Source: Candidatus Sphingomonas phytovorans (lineage in GTDB: Bacteria; Pseudomonadota; Alphaproteobacteria; Sphingomonadales; Sphingomonadaceae). Taken from it: 64,000 nt of DNA. The notes beneath the pieces are model-generated. The model had not been told where the DNA came from. It searched no databases and was given only the letters and a program-made list of their open reading frames with translations. Shown piece after piece: positions 25,777 to 35,077 of the stretch. Each line of letters begins with the position of its first letter. Positions within the stretch are counted from its first letter, which is position 1. The stretch spans positions 4,949,001 through 5,013,000 of the forward strand of contig CP119314.1 of the NCBI GenBank assembly GCA_029202385.1, given 5' to 3'. Both the position numbers and the translations under genes were made by a program.

Positions 25777-27717
25777 TTGTTCAAAACCGGTTTCTGCCTC
25801 AGCCTTCTCGTTGCCGCACCCGCCTTCGCCCAGGAAGCGCCGTCGCCCGATGCCGCCGCCGATCCGAAGGCTGGTGAGGTCATCGTCACCGCCACCCGCA
25901 CGCCGACCCCGATCGATCAGGTCGCCTCGTCAGTCACCGTGCTCGACAAGGCGGCGATCGACCGGTCGCAGGACATCGCGGTGTCTGACCTGCTGCTGCG
26001 CACGCCGGGGGTGAGCTTCTCGCGCAATGGCGGCTACGGGACCGCTACCCAGCTCCGCATCCGCGGCGCCGAGACCGACCAGACCGTCGTGGTCATCGAC
26101 GGCGTGAAGCTCAACGATCCGTCGTCGGCGGGTGGCGGCTATAATTTCGCGAACCTGCTGGTCGGCGATGCAAGCCGAATCGAGATCCTGCGCGGGCCGC
26201 AGTCGATCCTGTGGGGCAGCCAGGCGATCGGCGGCGTGGTCAACATCGTCACGCCGCTGCCGGAGAAGCCGCTCGAGGGCAGCTTCGACGTGGAGGCCGG
26301 ATCGCGCAAGACGGTCAGCGCGCGGGCGGGCATCGGTGGCAAGACGGGGCCGCTTGCCTGGCGCGTGGGCGGCCAGGCCTTCAGTACTGACGGCATCTCG
26401 GTGATCGCGCCGGCGTTCGGCGGCGTCGAGCGCGACGGCTATACCAACCGCAGCGTTACCGGTCGCGCCGTGCTCGACCTCGCCCACGGCATCAGCGCCG
26501 ACGTTCGCGGCTATTATTCGTCGGGCAGGACCGATCTCGATTCGACCAGCGGCGACACGCCGGAATATGGGCTGAACCGGGAATTCGTCGGCTATGCCGG
26601 CCTCAATGTCGATCTGTTCGATGGGCGGCTGCGCAACCGTATCGGCTATGGCTATACCGACACCAACCGCGACAATTACGATCCGAGACGGGCGCGCACC
26701 CAGACCTTCGATGCGGCGGGCCGCAACCAGCGGATCGAGTATCAGGGCAGCCTCGCCATCGCCAAAGGCTGGGATGCGGTGTTCGGAATCGAGAATGAAC
26801 GATCGCGCTTCCGCAGTGTTTCGCCGCCGGCCGCGCTGACCACGCCGGTCCCTGCGCCCGCTCGCGGCACTGCCGAGATCACCGGCATCTATGGCCAGCT
26901 CAGCGGGCAGATCCTGCCGGGCCTGACGGTCAACGGCGGTATCCGTCACGACGATCACAGCCGCTACGGCGCAAGGACCTTGTTCGCTGGCGGTGCCGCC
27001 TGGGCCTTGCCGACCGGCACCGTGCTGCGCGCAAGCTATGGCGAGGGCTTCAAGGCGCCGACTTTGTACCAGCTCTTCTCCGAATATGGGAACCAGGCGC
27101 TGAGCCCCGAACAGGCCCATGGCTGGGAAGCCGGCGCCGAGCAGCATCTGCTGGAGGGAGCACTTTCCATCGGGGCGACCTATTTCGAGCGGCGAACGAC
27201 CAACCAGATCATCTTTTCGAGCTGCAGCGCGACCGCGACCAATCCTCTCTGCTTCGCGCCCGGCACGACCAACCGCCGCGCGGGCTTCTACCAGAACGTC
27301 TCCCGGGCCGAGGCCCATGGGATCGAGGCAGCAGCCGCGGTGAAGCTCGGCGGGCTCTCGGTCGACGGCAACTATAGCTGGACCGTGGCTGAGGACAGGT
27401 CACCCGGCGCGACCCTGGGCAAATGGCTGCCGCGTCGCCCGCGCAACAGCGCCAATGCTTCGGTCAGCTATACGTTGGCCTCGGGCCCGTCGGCCGGGGT
27501 CGCCGTCCGCTGGTCGGGCCAGACCTTCGATAACGCAGCCAACACCACGCGGCTTGCGCCCTACACGCTGGTCGACCTTCGTGCGGAACTGCCCATCTCG
27601 AAGGAGGTTCGCCTGTTCGCGCGGGTCGAGAACCTGTTCGACGAGCATTATATGACAGCTTATCGCTACAACACGCTTGGCCGCAGCGTCTATGCAGGGT
27701 TCAGGGGGCGGTTCTGA
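25777..27717 (+). CDS. btuB: TonB-dependent corrinoid receptor (second copy)
   Basis: 646-residue outer-membrane receptor, paralogue of the one at 11016-12956. Signal peptide ending AAPAFA, TonB box EVIVTATRT, plug motifs LLLRTPGVSFSRNGG, RIRGAETDQTVVVIDG and EILRGPQSILWGSQAIGGVV, and a C-terminus ending GFRGRF. I place the start at TTG 25777 because GGGAG lies seven bases upstream and it yields the signal MFKTGFCLSLLVAAPAFA; ATG 25759 would add six residues with a poorer ribosome site. Riboswitch 2 directly precedes it. Confidence 0.9.
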   Translation: MFKTGFCLSLLVAAPAFAQEAPSPDAAADPKAGEVIVTATRTPTPIDQVASSVTVLDKAAIDRSQDIAVSDLLLRTPGVSFSRNGGYGTATQLRIRGAETDQTVVVIDGVKLNDPSSAGGGYNFANLLVGDASRIEILRGPQSILWGSQAIGGVVNIVTPLPEKPLEGSFDVEAGSRKTVSARAGIGGKTGPLAWRVGGQAFSTDGISVIAPAFGGVERDGYTNRSVTGRAVLDLAHGISADVRGYYSSGRTDLDSTSGDTPEYGLNREFVGYAGLNVDLFDGRLRNRIGYGYTDTNRDNYDPRRARTQTFDAAGRNQRIEYQGSLAIAKGWDAVFGIENERSRFRSVSPPAALTTPVPAPARGTAEITGIYGQLSGQILPGLTVNGGIRHDDHSRYGARTLFAGGAAWALPTGTVLRASYGEGFKAPTLYQLFSEYGNQALSPEQAHGWEAGAEQHLLEGALSIGATYFERRTTNQIIFSSCSATATNPLCFAPGTTNRRAGFYQNVSRAEAHGIEAAAAVKLGGLSVDGNYSWTVAEDRSPGATLGKWLPRRPRNSANASVSYTLASGPSAGVAVRWSGQTFDNAANTTRLAPYTLVDLRAELPISKEVRLFARVENLFDEHYMTAYRYNTLGRSVYAGFRGRF

Positions 27718-27736
27718 TGGCGGCAAGGGGAGGAAC

Positions 27737-28291
27737 ATGGGCATGACGCACGATATGCCGGCGCGCGGGGCATCGACCTTGTGGATATTGCTGCTGACCG
27801 TGGCGAGCACCGTCACGACGCTGGTGCTTGCCTGTGCCACGCCATTTCCTGCACTCGCGGCGCTGGCGGCGGTCCATATGCACCGTCGCGACGGCGTGCT
27901 GCTGATGCTCGCTGCGTGGGCTGTGAGTCAGGGGGTCGGGTTCGGCATGCTCCATTATCCGCATGATGCGACCACCCTCGGCTGGGCTGTCGCGCTCGGC
28001 ACCGCCGCGGTTGCGTCAGCGCTTGTGGCAAGCAGCATCGCTGGCCGGCTTTCATCGGCTTTCCCCGTCCGGCTCGCTTTTGCCTATGTCGCCGGCTTCG
28101 CCGCATTCAAGGCGATTGTTTCCCTGTGGTCGCTCGGGCTTGGCGGCGCGGCGACCGCAATGTCTCCGTCGATCATGGCGAACCAGTTTTTGCGCAATGG
28201 CGCGATCCTGATGGGATTGCTCATCCTTTATCGGGCGCTGGTTGCGCTTGGCGTCCCCGCCGCACCCTCTGTCCGAACGGCCGCCGCATGA
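27737..28291 (+). CDS. small integral membrane protein of unknown function in B12 operon
   Basis: 184 residues with about five membrane helices: one near the N-terminus (TLWILLLTVASTVTTLVLA), then LAALAAVHMH, MLAAWAVSQGVGFGML, VALGTAAVASALVASSI and a C-terminal pair ending AILMGLLILYRALVALG. ATG 27737 has GGGGAGGA upstream. It is sandwiched between btuB2 and a DUF1636 gene in the riboswitch-2 operon. The size and topology recall ECF S-components or small cobalt permeases, but no signature motif is present. Transport of a corrinoid, cobalt or a ligand precursor is only an inference. Confidence 0.7.
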   Translation: MGMTHDMPARGASTLWILLLTVASTVTTLVLACATPFPALAALAAVHMHRRDGVLLMLAAWAVSQGVGFGMLHYPHDATTLGWAVALGTAAVASALVASSIAGRLSSAFPVRLAFAYVAGFAAFKAIVSLWSLGLGGAATAMSPSIMANQFLRNGAILMGLLILYRALVALGVPAAPSVRTAAA

Positions 28292-28307
28292 CGGGGGTTC
28301 TCACGAC

Positions 28308-28715
28308 ATGCTGAAGCCCGCCGATGACGGACCAGCGGTGGTGGCCTGCAATACCTGCCGTCACTCGGTCGAATCCCGCACCGATGATGAGGGTCGGCGC
28401 GGCGGGGAGCGCCTCGTGACGGCACTCCGGGCGATGAAGGCCAGCGATCCGGCCTATGCCGGCGTCGCCGTCCAGGAAATGCCGTGCCTGTTCGCCTGCA
28501 GCGACTTCTGTACCGTCCATCTTCGGGCGCCCGGCAAGGTCGGCTATGTGCTGGGCCGGTTCGAGCCGGGAGAGGAAGCGGCGCGTGCCATCCTGGATTA
28601 TGCGGCGCTCTATGCGCGGAGCGAATTCGGGCAGGTGCCGTTCCGGGAATGGCCCCAGGGCGTGAAGGGCCATTTCATCACGCGCACGCCGCCCGCCGGA
28701 GCCCTGGTTGAATGA
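28308..28715 (+). CDS. DUF1636-like Cys-rich protein
   Basis: 135 residues. The cysteines are arranged as ACNTC near residue 13 and CLFACSDFC in the middle, a thioredoxin-like-ferredoxin arrangement typical of DUF1636 proteins that accompany cobalamin genes in alphaproteobacteria. It probably binds an iron-sulfur cluster or metal; the biochemical role is not established. ATG 28308 gives MLKPADDGPAVVACNTC. Its TGA overlaps the cobT ATG. Confidence 0.75.
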   Translation: MLKPADDGPAVVACNTCRHSVESRTDDEGRRGGERLVTALRAMKASDPAYAGVAVQEMPCLFACSDFCTVHLRAPGKVGYVLGRFEPGEEAARAILDYAALYARSEFGQVPFREWPQGVKGHFITRTPPAGALVE

Positions 28716-29725
28716 CGATGTTCGATTCCGTTCGCGCTTTCGAAGAGGCGCTGGCGACGCTGCCGGGGCCGGATGAATCGGCGCGCGCCGCGGCAGCGGC
28801 ACGTCAGGGGCAGCTCACCAAGCCTCCCGGATCGCTCGGCCGGCTCGAGGACATCGCCATCTTCCTGGCCGGCTGGCAGGGGGGCGAGCGGCCACGGATC
28901 GAACAGGCCCGCGCCGCGGTCTTCGCCGGCAATCACGGCGTCGTCGTGCACGGCGTCAGCGCCTTTCCGGCGGCGGTGACCGCTCAGATGGTCCATAATT
29001 TCGAGGCTGGCGGCGCAGCGATCAACGCCTTGTCCGGTGCCGCGGGGCTCGAACTGGTCGTGGTGCCGCTCGATCTCGACCGGCCGACGGATGATTTCAC
29101 GGTCGGGCCGGCCATGCCCGAGTCTGACTGTCTCGCGGCGCTGAACGCCGGCGCCGCGGTCGTCACCGATGGCCTCGACCTGCTGGTGCTAGGCGAGATG
29201 GGGATCGGTAACTCAACCGCCGCCGCGGCGCTCAGCGTCCGAAGCTTCGGCGGCGATCCGGTCGATTGGGTCGGACCCGGCACCGGCGTTGATGCCGCCG
29301 GGATCGGGCGCAAGATTGTGGTCGTCGCGGCGGGACTTGCCTGTCATGCCGGTGCGCCGGTCACGCCGTTCGAGACGCTGCGACGGGTCGGCGGGCGCGA
29401 GATCGTCGCGATCGCCGGTGCCGTCGTCGCGGCCCGGCACGCGCGGGTGCCGGTCGTGCTTGACGGATTCATCTGCTGCTCGGGTCTCGCCCCGCTTGCT
29501 GCCGCATATCCTGGGATCGTAGCGCATTGTATTGCAGGGCATCGTTCGACCGAGCCGGGACATGAGCGGCTGCTCGATCGGCTCGGTCTCGATCCGTTGC
29601 TGACTCTCGGCATGCGGCTTGGCGAGGCAAGCGGTGCGGCGGTCGCGACCGGGGTGATCCGGGCTGCGCTCGCCGCGCACGACCGGATGGCCACCTTTGC
29701 CGAGGCCGGCGTGTCCGGGGCGTGA
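28712..29725 (+). CDS. cobT: nicotinate-nucleotide-dimethylbenzimidazole phosphoribosyltransferase
   Basis: 337 residues. Activates dimethylbenzimidazole, made by BluB, to alpha-ribazole-5'-phosphate. Seen: KPPGSLGRLEDIA near residue 33, AGNHGVVVHGVSAFP, GEMGIGNSTAAAAL in the nucleotide site, and LGMRLGEASGAAVA with the catalytic Glu near residue 307. ATG overlaps the previous stop (ATGA) and its TGA overlaps the GTG of the phosphatase, so four genes here are coupled. Confidence 0.94.
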   Translation: MTMFDSVRAFEEALATLPGPDESARAAAAARQGQLTKPPGSLGRLEDIAIFLAGWQGGERPRIEQARAAVFAGNHGVVVHGVSAFPAAVTAQMVHNFEAGGAAINALSGAAGLELVVVPLDLDRPTDDFTVGPAMPESDCLAALNAGAAVVTDGLDLLVLGEMGIGNSTAAAALSVRSFGGDPVDWVGPGTGVDAAGIGRKIVVVAAGLACHAGAPVTPFETLRRVGGREIVAIAGAVVAARHARVPVVLDGFICCSGLAPLAAAYPGIVAHCIAGHRSTEPGHERLLDRLGLDPLLTLGMRLGEASGAAVATGVIRAALAAHDRMATFAEAGVSGA

Positions 29726-30291
29726 GCGAACCCTTTCTTCTTCACCTGATGCGCCACGGCGAACCGGCGCTGACCGGGCGGATGCTGGGCCGCACCGACA
29801 GTCCCGCCACCCCGGCGGGCATCGCTGCCTGTGTCGGGCAGGCGGCCGGACTGATGGTTGATCATATCCTGTCGTCGGATCTGAGCCGGGCCGCCGCCTG
29901 CGCCGACGCGATTGCCGGTGAAGGCGTCGCGGTGACTGGCGATCCACGCTGGCGCGAGCTGGATTTCGGCGCGTGGGACGGCATGGCGGCGTCTGACATC
30001 GATGCAGCGGCGCTTGGGCGCTTCTGGGACGACCCGGATAGCTATCCGCCGCCGGAGGGAGAGCGCTGGTCGGAACTCCAGGCCCGCGTGACCTCGGCCA
30101 TTGCTGACTTCCCCCGCGGATCGACCCTGGTCGTGACTCATGGCGGCGCGATCCGCGCGGCGCTCGCGATCCTGTGCGGTTTCGCCCTGCCGCAGCTCTG
30201 GGCATTCGACCTGCCCTATGCGGCGGTCCTGTCGCTGCGCGTCTGGCCGGGACCGGCGCCATCGGCACAGATCGTCGGACTCTGGACATGA
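29722..30291 (+). CDS. cobC: histidine phosphatase, alpha-ribazole phosphatase-like
   Basis: 189-residue phosphoglycerate-mutase-fold enzyme. Catalytic His in LHLMRHGEPAL, Glu in RWRELDFGAWDG, second His in LVVTHGGAIRAAL. Between cobT and cobS, its likely reaction is dephosphorylation of alpha-ribazole-5'-phosphate or of adenosylcobalamin-5'-phosphate. GTG start at 29722 in a GTGA overlap with cobT. The specific substrate is inferred from context. Confidence 0.87.
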   Translation: MSEPFLLHLMRHGEPALTGRMLGRTDSPATPAGIAACVGQAAGLMVDHILSSDLSRAAACADAIAGEGVAVTGDPRWRELDFGAWDGMAASDIDAAALGRFWDDPDSYPPPEGERWSELQARVTSAIADFPRGSTLVVTHGGAIRAALAILCGFALPQLWAFDLPYAAVLSLRVWPGPAPSAQIVGLWT

Positions 30292-30304
30292 AGTACCGGG
30301 AGAC

Positions 30305-31018
30305 ATGAAGCGCCTGATCGTCGCGTTCGGCTTCCTGACCCGGCTGCCCATGCCCCAGATAGCGGCGGACGGCGACGACTTCGCGGCGGCGATCCGCTGC
30401 TATCCGCTGGCCGGGCTGGTGGTCGGCGGCCTTGTCGCGCTGGCTGGCTGGGCAGGGGGGATGATCGATCCCTGGCTGGGCGCCCTTGCCGCCCTGCTGG
30501 TGTGGGTCGCGGTCACGGGCGCGCTCCACCTCGATGGCCTTGCCGATCTCGCTGACGGCTGTGGTGCCGCGCATCGGGATCGCGAGCGGCTGCTCGCCGT
30601 CATGGCCGATCCGCATATCGGCAGTTTCGGCGTTGTCGCGATCGTCCTGCAACTGTCGGCCAAGCTCGTCCTGCTCCACGGCGTGACGGGATATGGCTGG
30701 GTGGCGGTGGCCTTGATCCCGTTCGCGGCGCGGATCGGGCCACTTGCCTGGGCGCGCTGGCTACCGCCGCTCAAGGCTGGCCTGGGGGCTGCTGTCGCCG
30801 GTGCGGTACGGACGAGGGACCTGGTCGGTTGGGGGCTGCTTCTATGCGGCGCGGCTGTCTTCGTGCCTGCGCTCGCCGCGACGCCCTTGCTGATCCTTGG
30901 CTGGGGCTGGTGGCTGAAGCGTCGGATCGGTGGCGTGACCGGCGACTGTCACGGTGCCGGCATCGAACTGGTCGAAACCGCTCTCCTAATTGCCCTGGTG
31001 ATCACCGGCCGTTTTTGA
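30305..31018 (+). CDS. cobS: adenosylcobinamide-GDP ribazoletransferase (cobalamin synthase)
   Basis: 237-residue integral membrane enzyme joining adenosylcobinamide-GDP with alpha-ribazole. [10 protein letters not shown] at the N-terminus and the acidic active-site pattern [15 protein letters not shown] (about 74-88) followed by DPHIGSFGV are diagnostic. GGGAG precedes the ATG. The last 33 bases overlap the 3' end of cobQ on the other strand. This is CobS in Salmonella naming (CobV in P. denitrificans), not the chelatase subunit. Confidence 0.92.
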   Translation: MKRLIVAFGFLTRLPMPQIAADGDDFAAAIRCYPLAGLVVGGLVALAGWAGGMIDPWLGALAALLVWVAVTGALHLDGLADLADGCGAAHRDRERLLAVMADPHIGSFGVVAIVLQLSAKLVLLHGVTGYGWVAVALIPFAARIGPLAWARWLPPLKAGLGAAVAGAVRTRDLVGWGLLLCGAAVFVPALAATPLLILGWGWWLKRRIGGVTGDCHGAGIELVETALLIALVITGRF

Positions 31019-32458
31019 CAGCGCGATGATCGCGTCGATGTCGAGATGCCTCTCCAGCGTCGCGGCGATCGCATCGAGCGCGGCATCGATCGAGGCGCGA
31101 TGGTCCGGCCCGGAACCCTCGACCCCGATCCGCGCAAGCCACGCGCGCCGCTGACGGGCATCGGCGAGCAGGCCATGGACATAGCTGCCCGTTACCAGGC
31201 CGTCGGGGGAGGTCGCACCATCGGGGCGTCCATCGTCGAACCGGCCGACCGGCCGGGCCGTATCGGGCCCGGTCGTTTCGCCCATATGCATCTCATAGCC
31301 GTCGAACCGCGCGCCAAGCGCGGTGCCGATGACGCGTTCGAGCGTCTTTTGTGGTGACAGGGTGGTCGTGACGTCGAGCAGGCCGAGACCGGGAACGGTC
31401 CCGGCCGGTCCTTCGATCCCGTCGGGATCGGCAACGCTCCGGCCCAGCATCTGATAGCCGCCGCACAGGCCCAGCACGGGGCGGCCATGCCGGTGGTGCG
31501 CCAGGATGTCGATGTCCCAGCCTTCGGCGCGCAGGAACGCCAGGTCGGGGATTGTCGCCTTGGAGCCGGCCAGGACGATCAGCGCCGCCTCGGCCGGGAT
31601 CGGCGTGCCCGGTGGCACCATGAGCAGGTCGATATCCGGCTCCAGCCGAAGTGGATCGAGGTCGTCGAAATTGGAGATTCGCGGCGTGATCGGACAGGCG
31701 ATCATCGTTCGACCGTTGGCATCGGTGCTGCGGCGTTCGAGGATGACGGCATCCTCGCTCGGCAGCCGGACCGCCTCGGCGAGCCATGGTACGACCCCAT
31801 AGCCGCGCCAGCCCGCACGCTCCTCGATCGCGCGATAGCCGTCGTCGAACAGGCGCGGGTCGCCGCGGAACTTGTTGACGATGAACCCGTGGATCATCGC
31901 CGCATCTTCCGGATCGATCACCGCGCGGGTGCCGACCAGGGATGCGATCACGCCGCCCCGGTCGATGTCGCCGATGAGCAGCACCGGGACCCCCGCGGCG
32001 CGCGCAAAGCCCATATTGGCGATGTCGCCGTCGCGCAGGTTGATCTCGGCGGGTGACCCCGCGCCTTCGACGACGACGATATCTGCCTCGTCGCGCAGCC
32101 GCTGGTAGCTTTCCAGCACTTCGACCAGCAGGCCCTCGCGACCTTCCCGCCACTGCGCCGCGCGCAAGGTACCGCGGACTCGCCCTCGCACGACGAGCTG
32201 CGAGGTCCGGTCGCCCTGTGGCTTGAGCAGCACGGGATTCATGTCGACGGTCGGCTCTGCCCGACAGGCAAAAGCCTGGGTCGCCTGGGCCCGCCCGATC
32301 TCGCCGCCATCTGGGGTGACAGCGGCGTTGTTCGACATGTTCTGCGACTTGAACGGGCGCACGGTGAGACCGCGATTGGCAAGGGCCCGGCAGAGGCCGG
32401 CGACCAGCACTGACTTGCCGACATCGGAGCCGGTACCCTGGAGCATCACAGCGCCCAT
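30986..32458 (-). CDS. cobQ: cobyric acid synthase (glutamine-hydrolysing)
   Basis: 490 residues. Amidates four carboxylates of adenosylcobyrinic acid a,c-diamide. N-terminal dethiobiotin-synthetase-like ATPase ([37 protein letters not shown]) and C-terminal class I amidotransferase with nucleophile Cys in [12 protein letters not shown] and His in [13 protein letters not shown] at 32458 is chosen because it leads straight into the P-loop. It overlaps the end of cbiB by 13 bases and, tail to tail, the end of cobS by 33 bases. Confidence 0.94.
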   Translation of the reverse strand: MGAVMLQGTGSDVGKSVLVAGLCRALANRGLTVRPFKSQNMSNNAAVTPDGGEIGRAQATQAFACRAEPTVDMNPVLLKPQGDRTSQLVVRGRVRGTLRAAQWREGREGLLVEVLESYQRLRDEADIVVVEGAGSPAEINLRDGDIANMGFARAAGVPVLLIGDIDRGGVIASLVGTRAVIDPEDAAMIHGFIVNKFRGDPRLFDDGYRAIEERAGWRGYGVVPWLAEAVRLPSEDAVILERRSTDANGRTMIACPITPRISNFDDLDPLRLEPDIDLLMVPPGTPIPAEAALIVLAGSKATIPDLAFLRAEGWDIDILAHHRHGRPVLGLCGGYQMLGRSVADPDGIEGPAGTVPGLGLLDVTTTLSPQKTLERVIGTALGARFDGYEMHMGETTGPDTARPVGRFDDGRPDGATSPDGLVTGSYVHGLLADARQRRAWLARIGVEGSGPDHRASIDAALDAIAATLERHLDIDAIIALSKTAGDHQGN

Positions 32459-33384
32459 GCGACACCCCCGGCGATCAGCCACAGCAGGAGGCACGCAATA
32501 CGGTAGGTGGTGAGCGCACGCTGAAGGTCGCTCGCGGTCGCCTCGCTGCGGCCCGAGCCGATCCAGTCCTTGTCGAGCATCACGCCGTCATAGGCGACCG
32601 GACCGGCCAGGCGAAGGTCGAGCGCGCCGGCCATGGCAGCCTCGGGCCAGCCGGCGTTGGGCGATGCATGCTTGCGGGCGTCGCGAAACATTGTCGTCAG
32701 GCCGCCACCTCCGGCAAGGCACAGCAGCAGGCCGGCAAGCCGCGCCGGGATCAGATTGGCCAGGTCGTCGGTCCGGGCCGAGGCCCAGCCAAAGGCGCGC
32801 CAGCGTTCTTCGCGATGCCCGATCAGGCTGTCGGCGGTGTTGATCGCTTTATAAGCCCATAGCCCCGGCACGCCGAGTACCAGCAACCAGAAGAGTGGCG
32901 CGACGACGCCGTCGCAAAAACTCTCGGCGAGGCTTTCGATCGCTGCCCGGGCGATGCCCGCGCCCTCGAGCGCCTCCACATCGCGGCCGACGATCATGGC
33001 GACCGCAGCGCGGGCACGCGGCAGGTCGCGCGTCGCGAGCGCGGTCGCCACCGGCGCCACATGATCGTGCAGGCTGCGCTGGGCGAGTCCGGGGAAGGCA
33101 AGGACGGCCAGCCCGATCCAGGCGAGATCGCCCATCAAGAACCGCACCAGCGCCGTGGCCGCCAGAGCGATACCGAAAGTGGTGCCGGCGACGATCAGCA
33201 GCGTCGTCAGTCCAAGGACGCGCCGGCGTGTCGGGGATGCGGAAGGGGCGTTCCAGCGCCGTTCGCACCAGCCGATGATCCGCGCGAAGCCACCGACCGG
33301 ATGCCCAATCCGCCGGTACAGCGCATCCGGCCAGCCAATGCCGGCGTCGAGGACAAGCGCCGCAAGGGCCACCGGTTCAGCCAT
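32446..33384 (-). CDS. cbiB: adenosylcobinamide-phosphate synthase
   Basis: 312-residue membrane protein (CobD in P. denitrificans) that joins adenosylcobyric acid with aminopropanol phosphate. The family opening [24 protein letters not shown], the central [17 protein letters not shown] and [17 protein letters not shown] are all present, with four to five helices. ATG at 33384 begins [13 protein letters not shown]; the upstream extension lies inside cobD. It overlaps both neighbours by a few bases, forming a cobD-cbiB-cobQ unit on the minus strand. Confidence 0.93.
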   Translation of the reverse strand: MAEPVALAALVLDAGIGWPDALYRRIGHPVGGFARIIGWCERRWNAPSASPTRRRVLGLTTLLIVAGTTFGIALAATALVRFLMGDLAWIGLAVLAFPGLAQRSLHDHVAPVATALATRDLPRARAAVAMIVGRDVEALEGAGIARAAIESLAESFCDGVVAPLFWLLVLGVPGLWAYKAINTADSLIGHREERWRAFGWASARTDDLANLIPARLAGLLLCLAGGGGLTTMFRDARKHASPNAGWPEAAMAGALDLRLAGPVAYDGVMLDKDWIGSGRSEATASDLQRALTTYRIACLLLWLIAGGVAWAL

Positions 33385-34369
33385 CGCCAAGCGCCCGGTC
33401 GAGCCGCTCCAGCACGGTGGCGTCGGCGGGCAGGCCGAAGCGAAGCCAGCGAGGGGCATGATCGAACGGGCGTGTCAGGATGCCGGCGCGGGCGAGCCGG
33501 TCGAACACCGCTGCGGCATCGTCAGTCTCCACGAGCCGGAACAGGGGGCAATCGCCCGATGCGGTCAACCCGTGCCTCGCCAGCATCCGGTCGAGATGGA
33601 ACGCCTCCAGGGTAAGGGCGGTACGGGTCGCCGCGATCCAGTCCCTGTCCCGATACGCCGCCGTGCCGACCGCAAGTGCGGGCGCCGATACCGGCCAGCT
33701 TCCCAGCCGTCGCCTGATGGCGGCGAGTTGCACCCTGGGGCCCGCGACGAAGCCGAGCCGCAACCCGGCCAGTCCGAAGAACTTGCCGAACGACCTGAAG
33801 ATGATGACCGGATCGTCCGGTGTGAGCATGGGGAGCAGGCTTGCCTCGGGCACCGCGTCGGCAAAGGCCTCGTCGACGATGAGCCACCCGCCGCGTTCCC
33901 GAAGCGCGTGCGCGATTGCCAGAAGCGTCGCCGGGGCGATGACACGCCCGTCTGGATTGTTCGGGTTGGCGAGGATGATGGTGCCGCCGCGCGCAGCCTC
34001 GGCATCGAGCATGTCGATCGTGATGGGTCCTGATCCGGGAAGCATCTCGGCGTGAGTGCGATAGCTCGGGGTGAGGTGCCGATAAGGTCGTGGCAGGTCT
34101 AGATCGCCCACGACGCGCAACCCCACTTCGGTGCCGGGCAGCGCCGCTATCTCGCCCGTCCGGCAATCGAACATCGCTGCCGCGGCCCGTTCGAGATCGC
34201 CGAGGTCGGATGGCGAGGGCAGCGCGGCGAGGTCGACGTTCGCCAGGTCGATTCCGGACCAGGGACGCGGGTTGATGCCGGTCGAAAGGTCGACCCACGG
34301 CGCGGGCGCGTCGCGATACGCTGCCCTTGCCGAGTCGATCCGTCCGCCATGTTCTGTCCACGCTTTCAA
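33377..34369 (-). CDS. cobD: threonine-phosphate decarboxylase (PLP-dependent)
   Basis: 330-residue aminotransferase-fold protein (CobC in P. denitrificans) producing (R)-1-amino-2-propanol phosphate. Seen: WVDLSTGINPRPW at the N-terminus, ILANPNNPDGRVI, VDEAFAD, and the PLP lysine in SFGKFFGLAGLRLGF. The TTG at 34369 is the best start: AGGGA lies six bases upstream and the protein begins MKAWTEHGG. The frame stays open 50 codons further but would run through the divergent cobU start. The gene overlaps cbiB by eight bases. Confidence 0.9.
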   Translation of the reverse strand: MKAWTEHGGRIDSARAAYRDAPAPWVDLSTGINPRPWSGIDLANVDLAALPSPSDLGDLERAAAAMFDCRTGEIAALPGTEVGLRVVGDLDLPRPYRHLTPSYRTHAEMLPGSGPITIDMLDAEAARGGTIILANPNNPDGRVIAPATLLAIAHALRERGGWLIVDEAFADAVPEASLLPMLTPDDPVIIFRSFGKFFGLAGLRLGFVAGPRVQLAAIRRRLGSWPVSAPALAVGTAAYRDRDWIAATRTALTLEAFHLDRMLARHGLTASGDCPLFRLVETDDAAAVFDRLARAGILTRPFDHAPRWLRFGLPADATVLERLDRALGDG

Positions 34370-34456
34370 TCCGGATCCCTTTTTCCTTGCGCTTCGGGGC
34401 CTGCCTTCGCCAATCCGGGCCGGCGCGACAAGAGCTCGTGCATGGGAGAGTGGTTC

Positions 34457-34975
34457 GTGCAAGCTTTTGGCCGGAGTCTGTTCGTGCTCGGCGGTGCCCG
34501 CTCGGGCAAGAGTCGTCACGCTCAGGCGGCAGCCGAATCGCTAGGGGGTGATCTCGTCTTCATCGCGACGGCCCAAGCGTTCGACGCTGAAATGACCGCG
34601 AAGATCGCGCGTCACCGCGCTGACCGGGGGCCACGCTGGCGCACGGTCGAGGCGTCGATCGATCTCGCCGGGGCGATTGAAGCCGCAGGAGTTGCCGGGA
34701 CGGTGTTGCTGGTCGACTGCCTGACTCTCTGGGCCTCGAACCTGCTCCTTGCCGGGGAGGACGGGCAATCCCGCACCGATGCCTTGCTGTCGGCGATCGC
34801 ATTGAGCCCGGCGCGCATCATCCTCGTCTCGAACGAAGTCGGCCTGGGTATCGTGCCCGACAATGCGTTGGCGCGGCGGTTCCGCGACCTGGCCGGCGAG
34901 ATCAACCAGCGCGTCGCGGCGGCGGTCGACACCGTGGATCTGGCGGTCGCCGGGCTTACCCTGCGATTGAAATAA
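34457..34975 (+). CDS. cobU: adenosylcobinamide kinase / guanylyltransferase
   Basis: 172-residue CobU/CobP enzyme that phosphorylates adenosylcobinamide and adds GMP. P-loop LGGARSGKSRHAQ at about 11-23, then FIATAQAFDAEM with the guanylylation region RHRADRG, LLVDCLTLWASNLL and VSNEVGLGIVPDN. GTG at 34457 has GGGAGAG six bases upstream; ATG 34442 is an in-frame alternative adding five residues. It is divergent from cobD across 87 bases in which I see no riboswitch. Confidence 0.9.
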   Translation: MQAFGRSLFVLGGARSGKSRHAQAAAESLGGDLVFIATAQAFDAEMTAKIARHRADRGPRWRTVEASIDLAGAIEAAGVAGTVLLVDCLTLWASNLLLAGEDGQSRTDALLSAIALSPARIILVSNEVGLGIVPDNALARRFRDLAGEINQRVAAAVDTVDLAVAGLTLRLK

Positions 34976-35077
34976 ACGGCATTCGGGTGCCGGAAATGCC
35001 CGTTGAAGGAGGTGCTACTAAGCTTTTGGTAATCTAATCCACCGACTCTCGGCGCCTGCCCTGGTGTCGGAGTGAAG

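Noticed and set aside
34370..34456. third cobalamin riboswitch between cobD and cobU
   Set aside because: The 87-base gap is too short and has no B12 box; the divergent btuF2/btuC2 gap (23522-23666) likewise lacks one.
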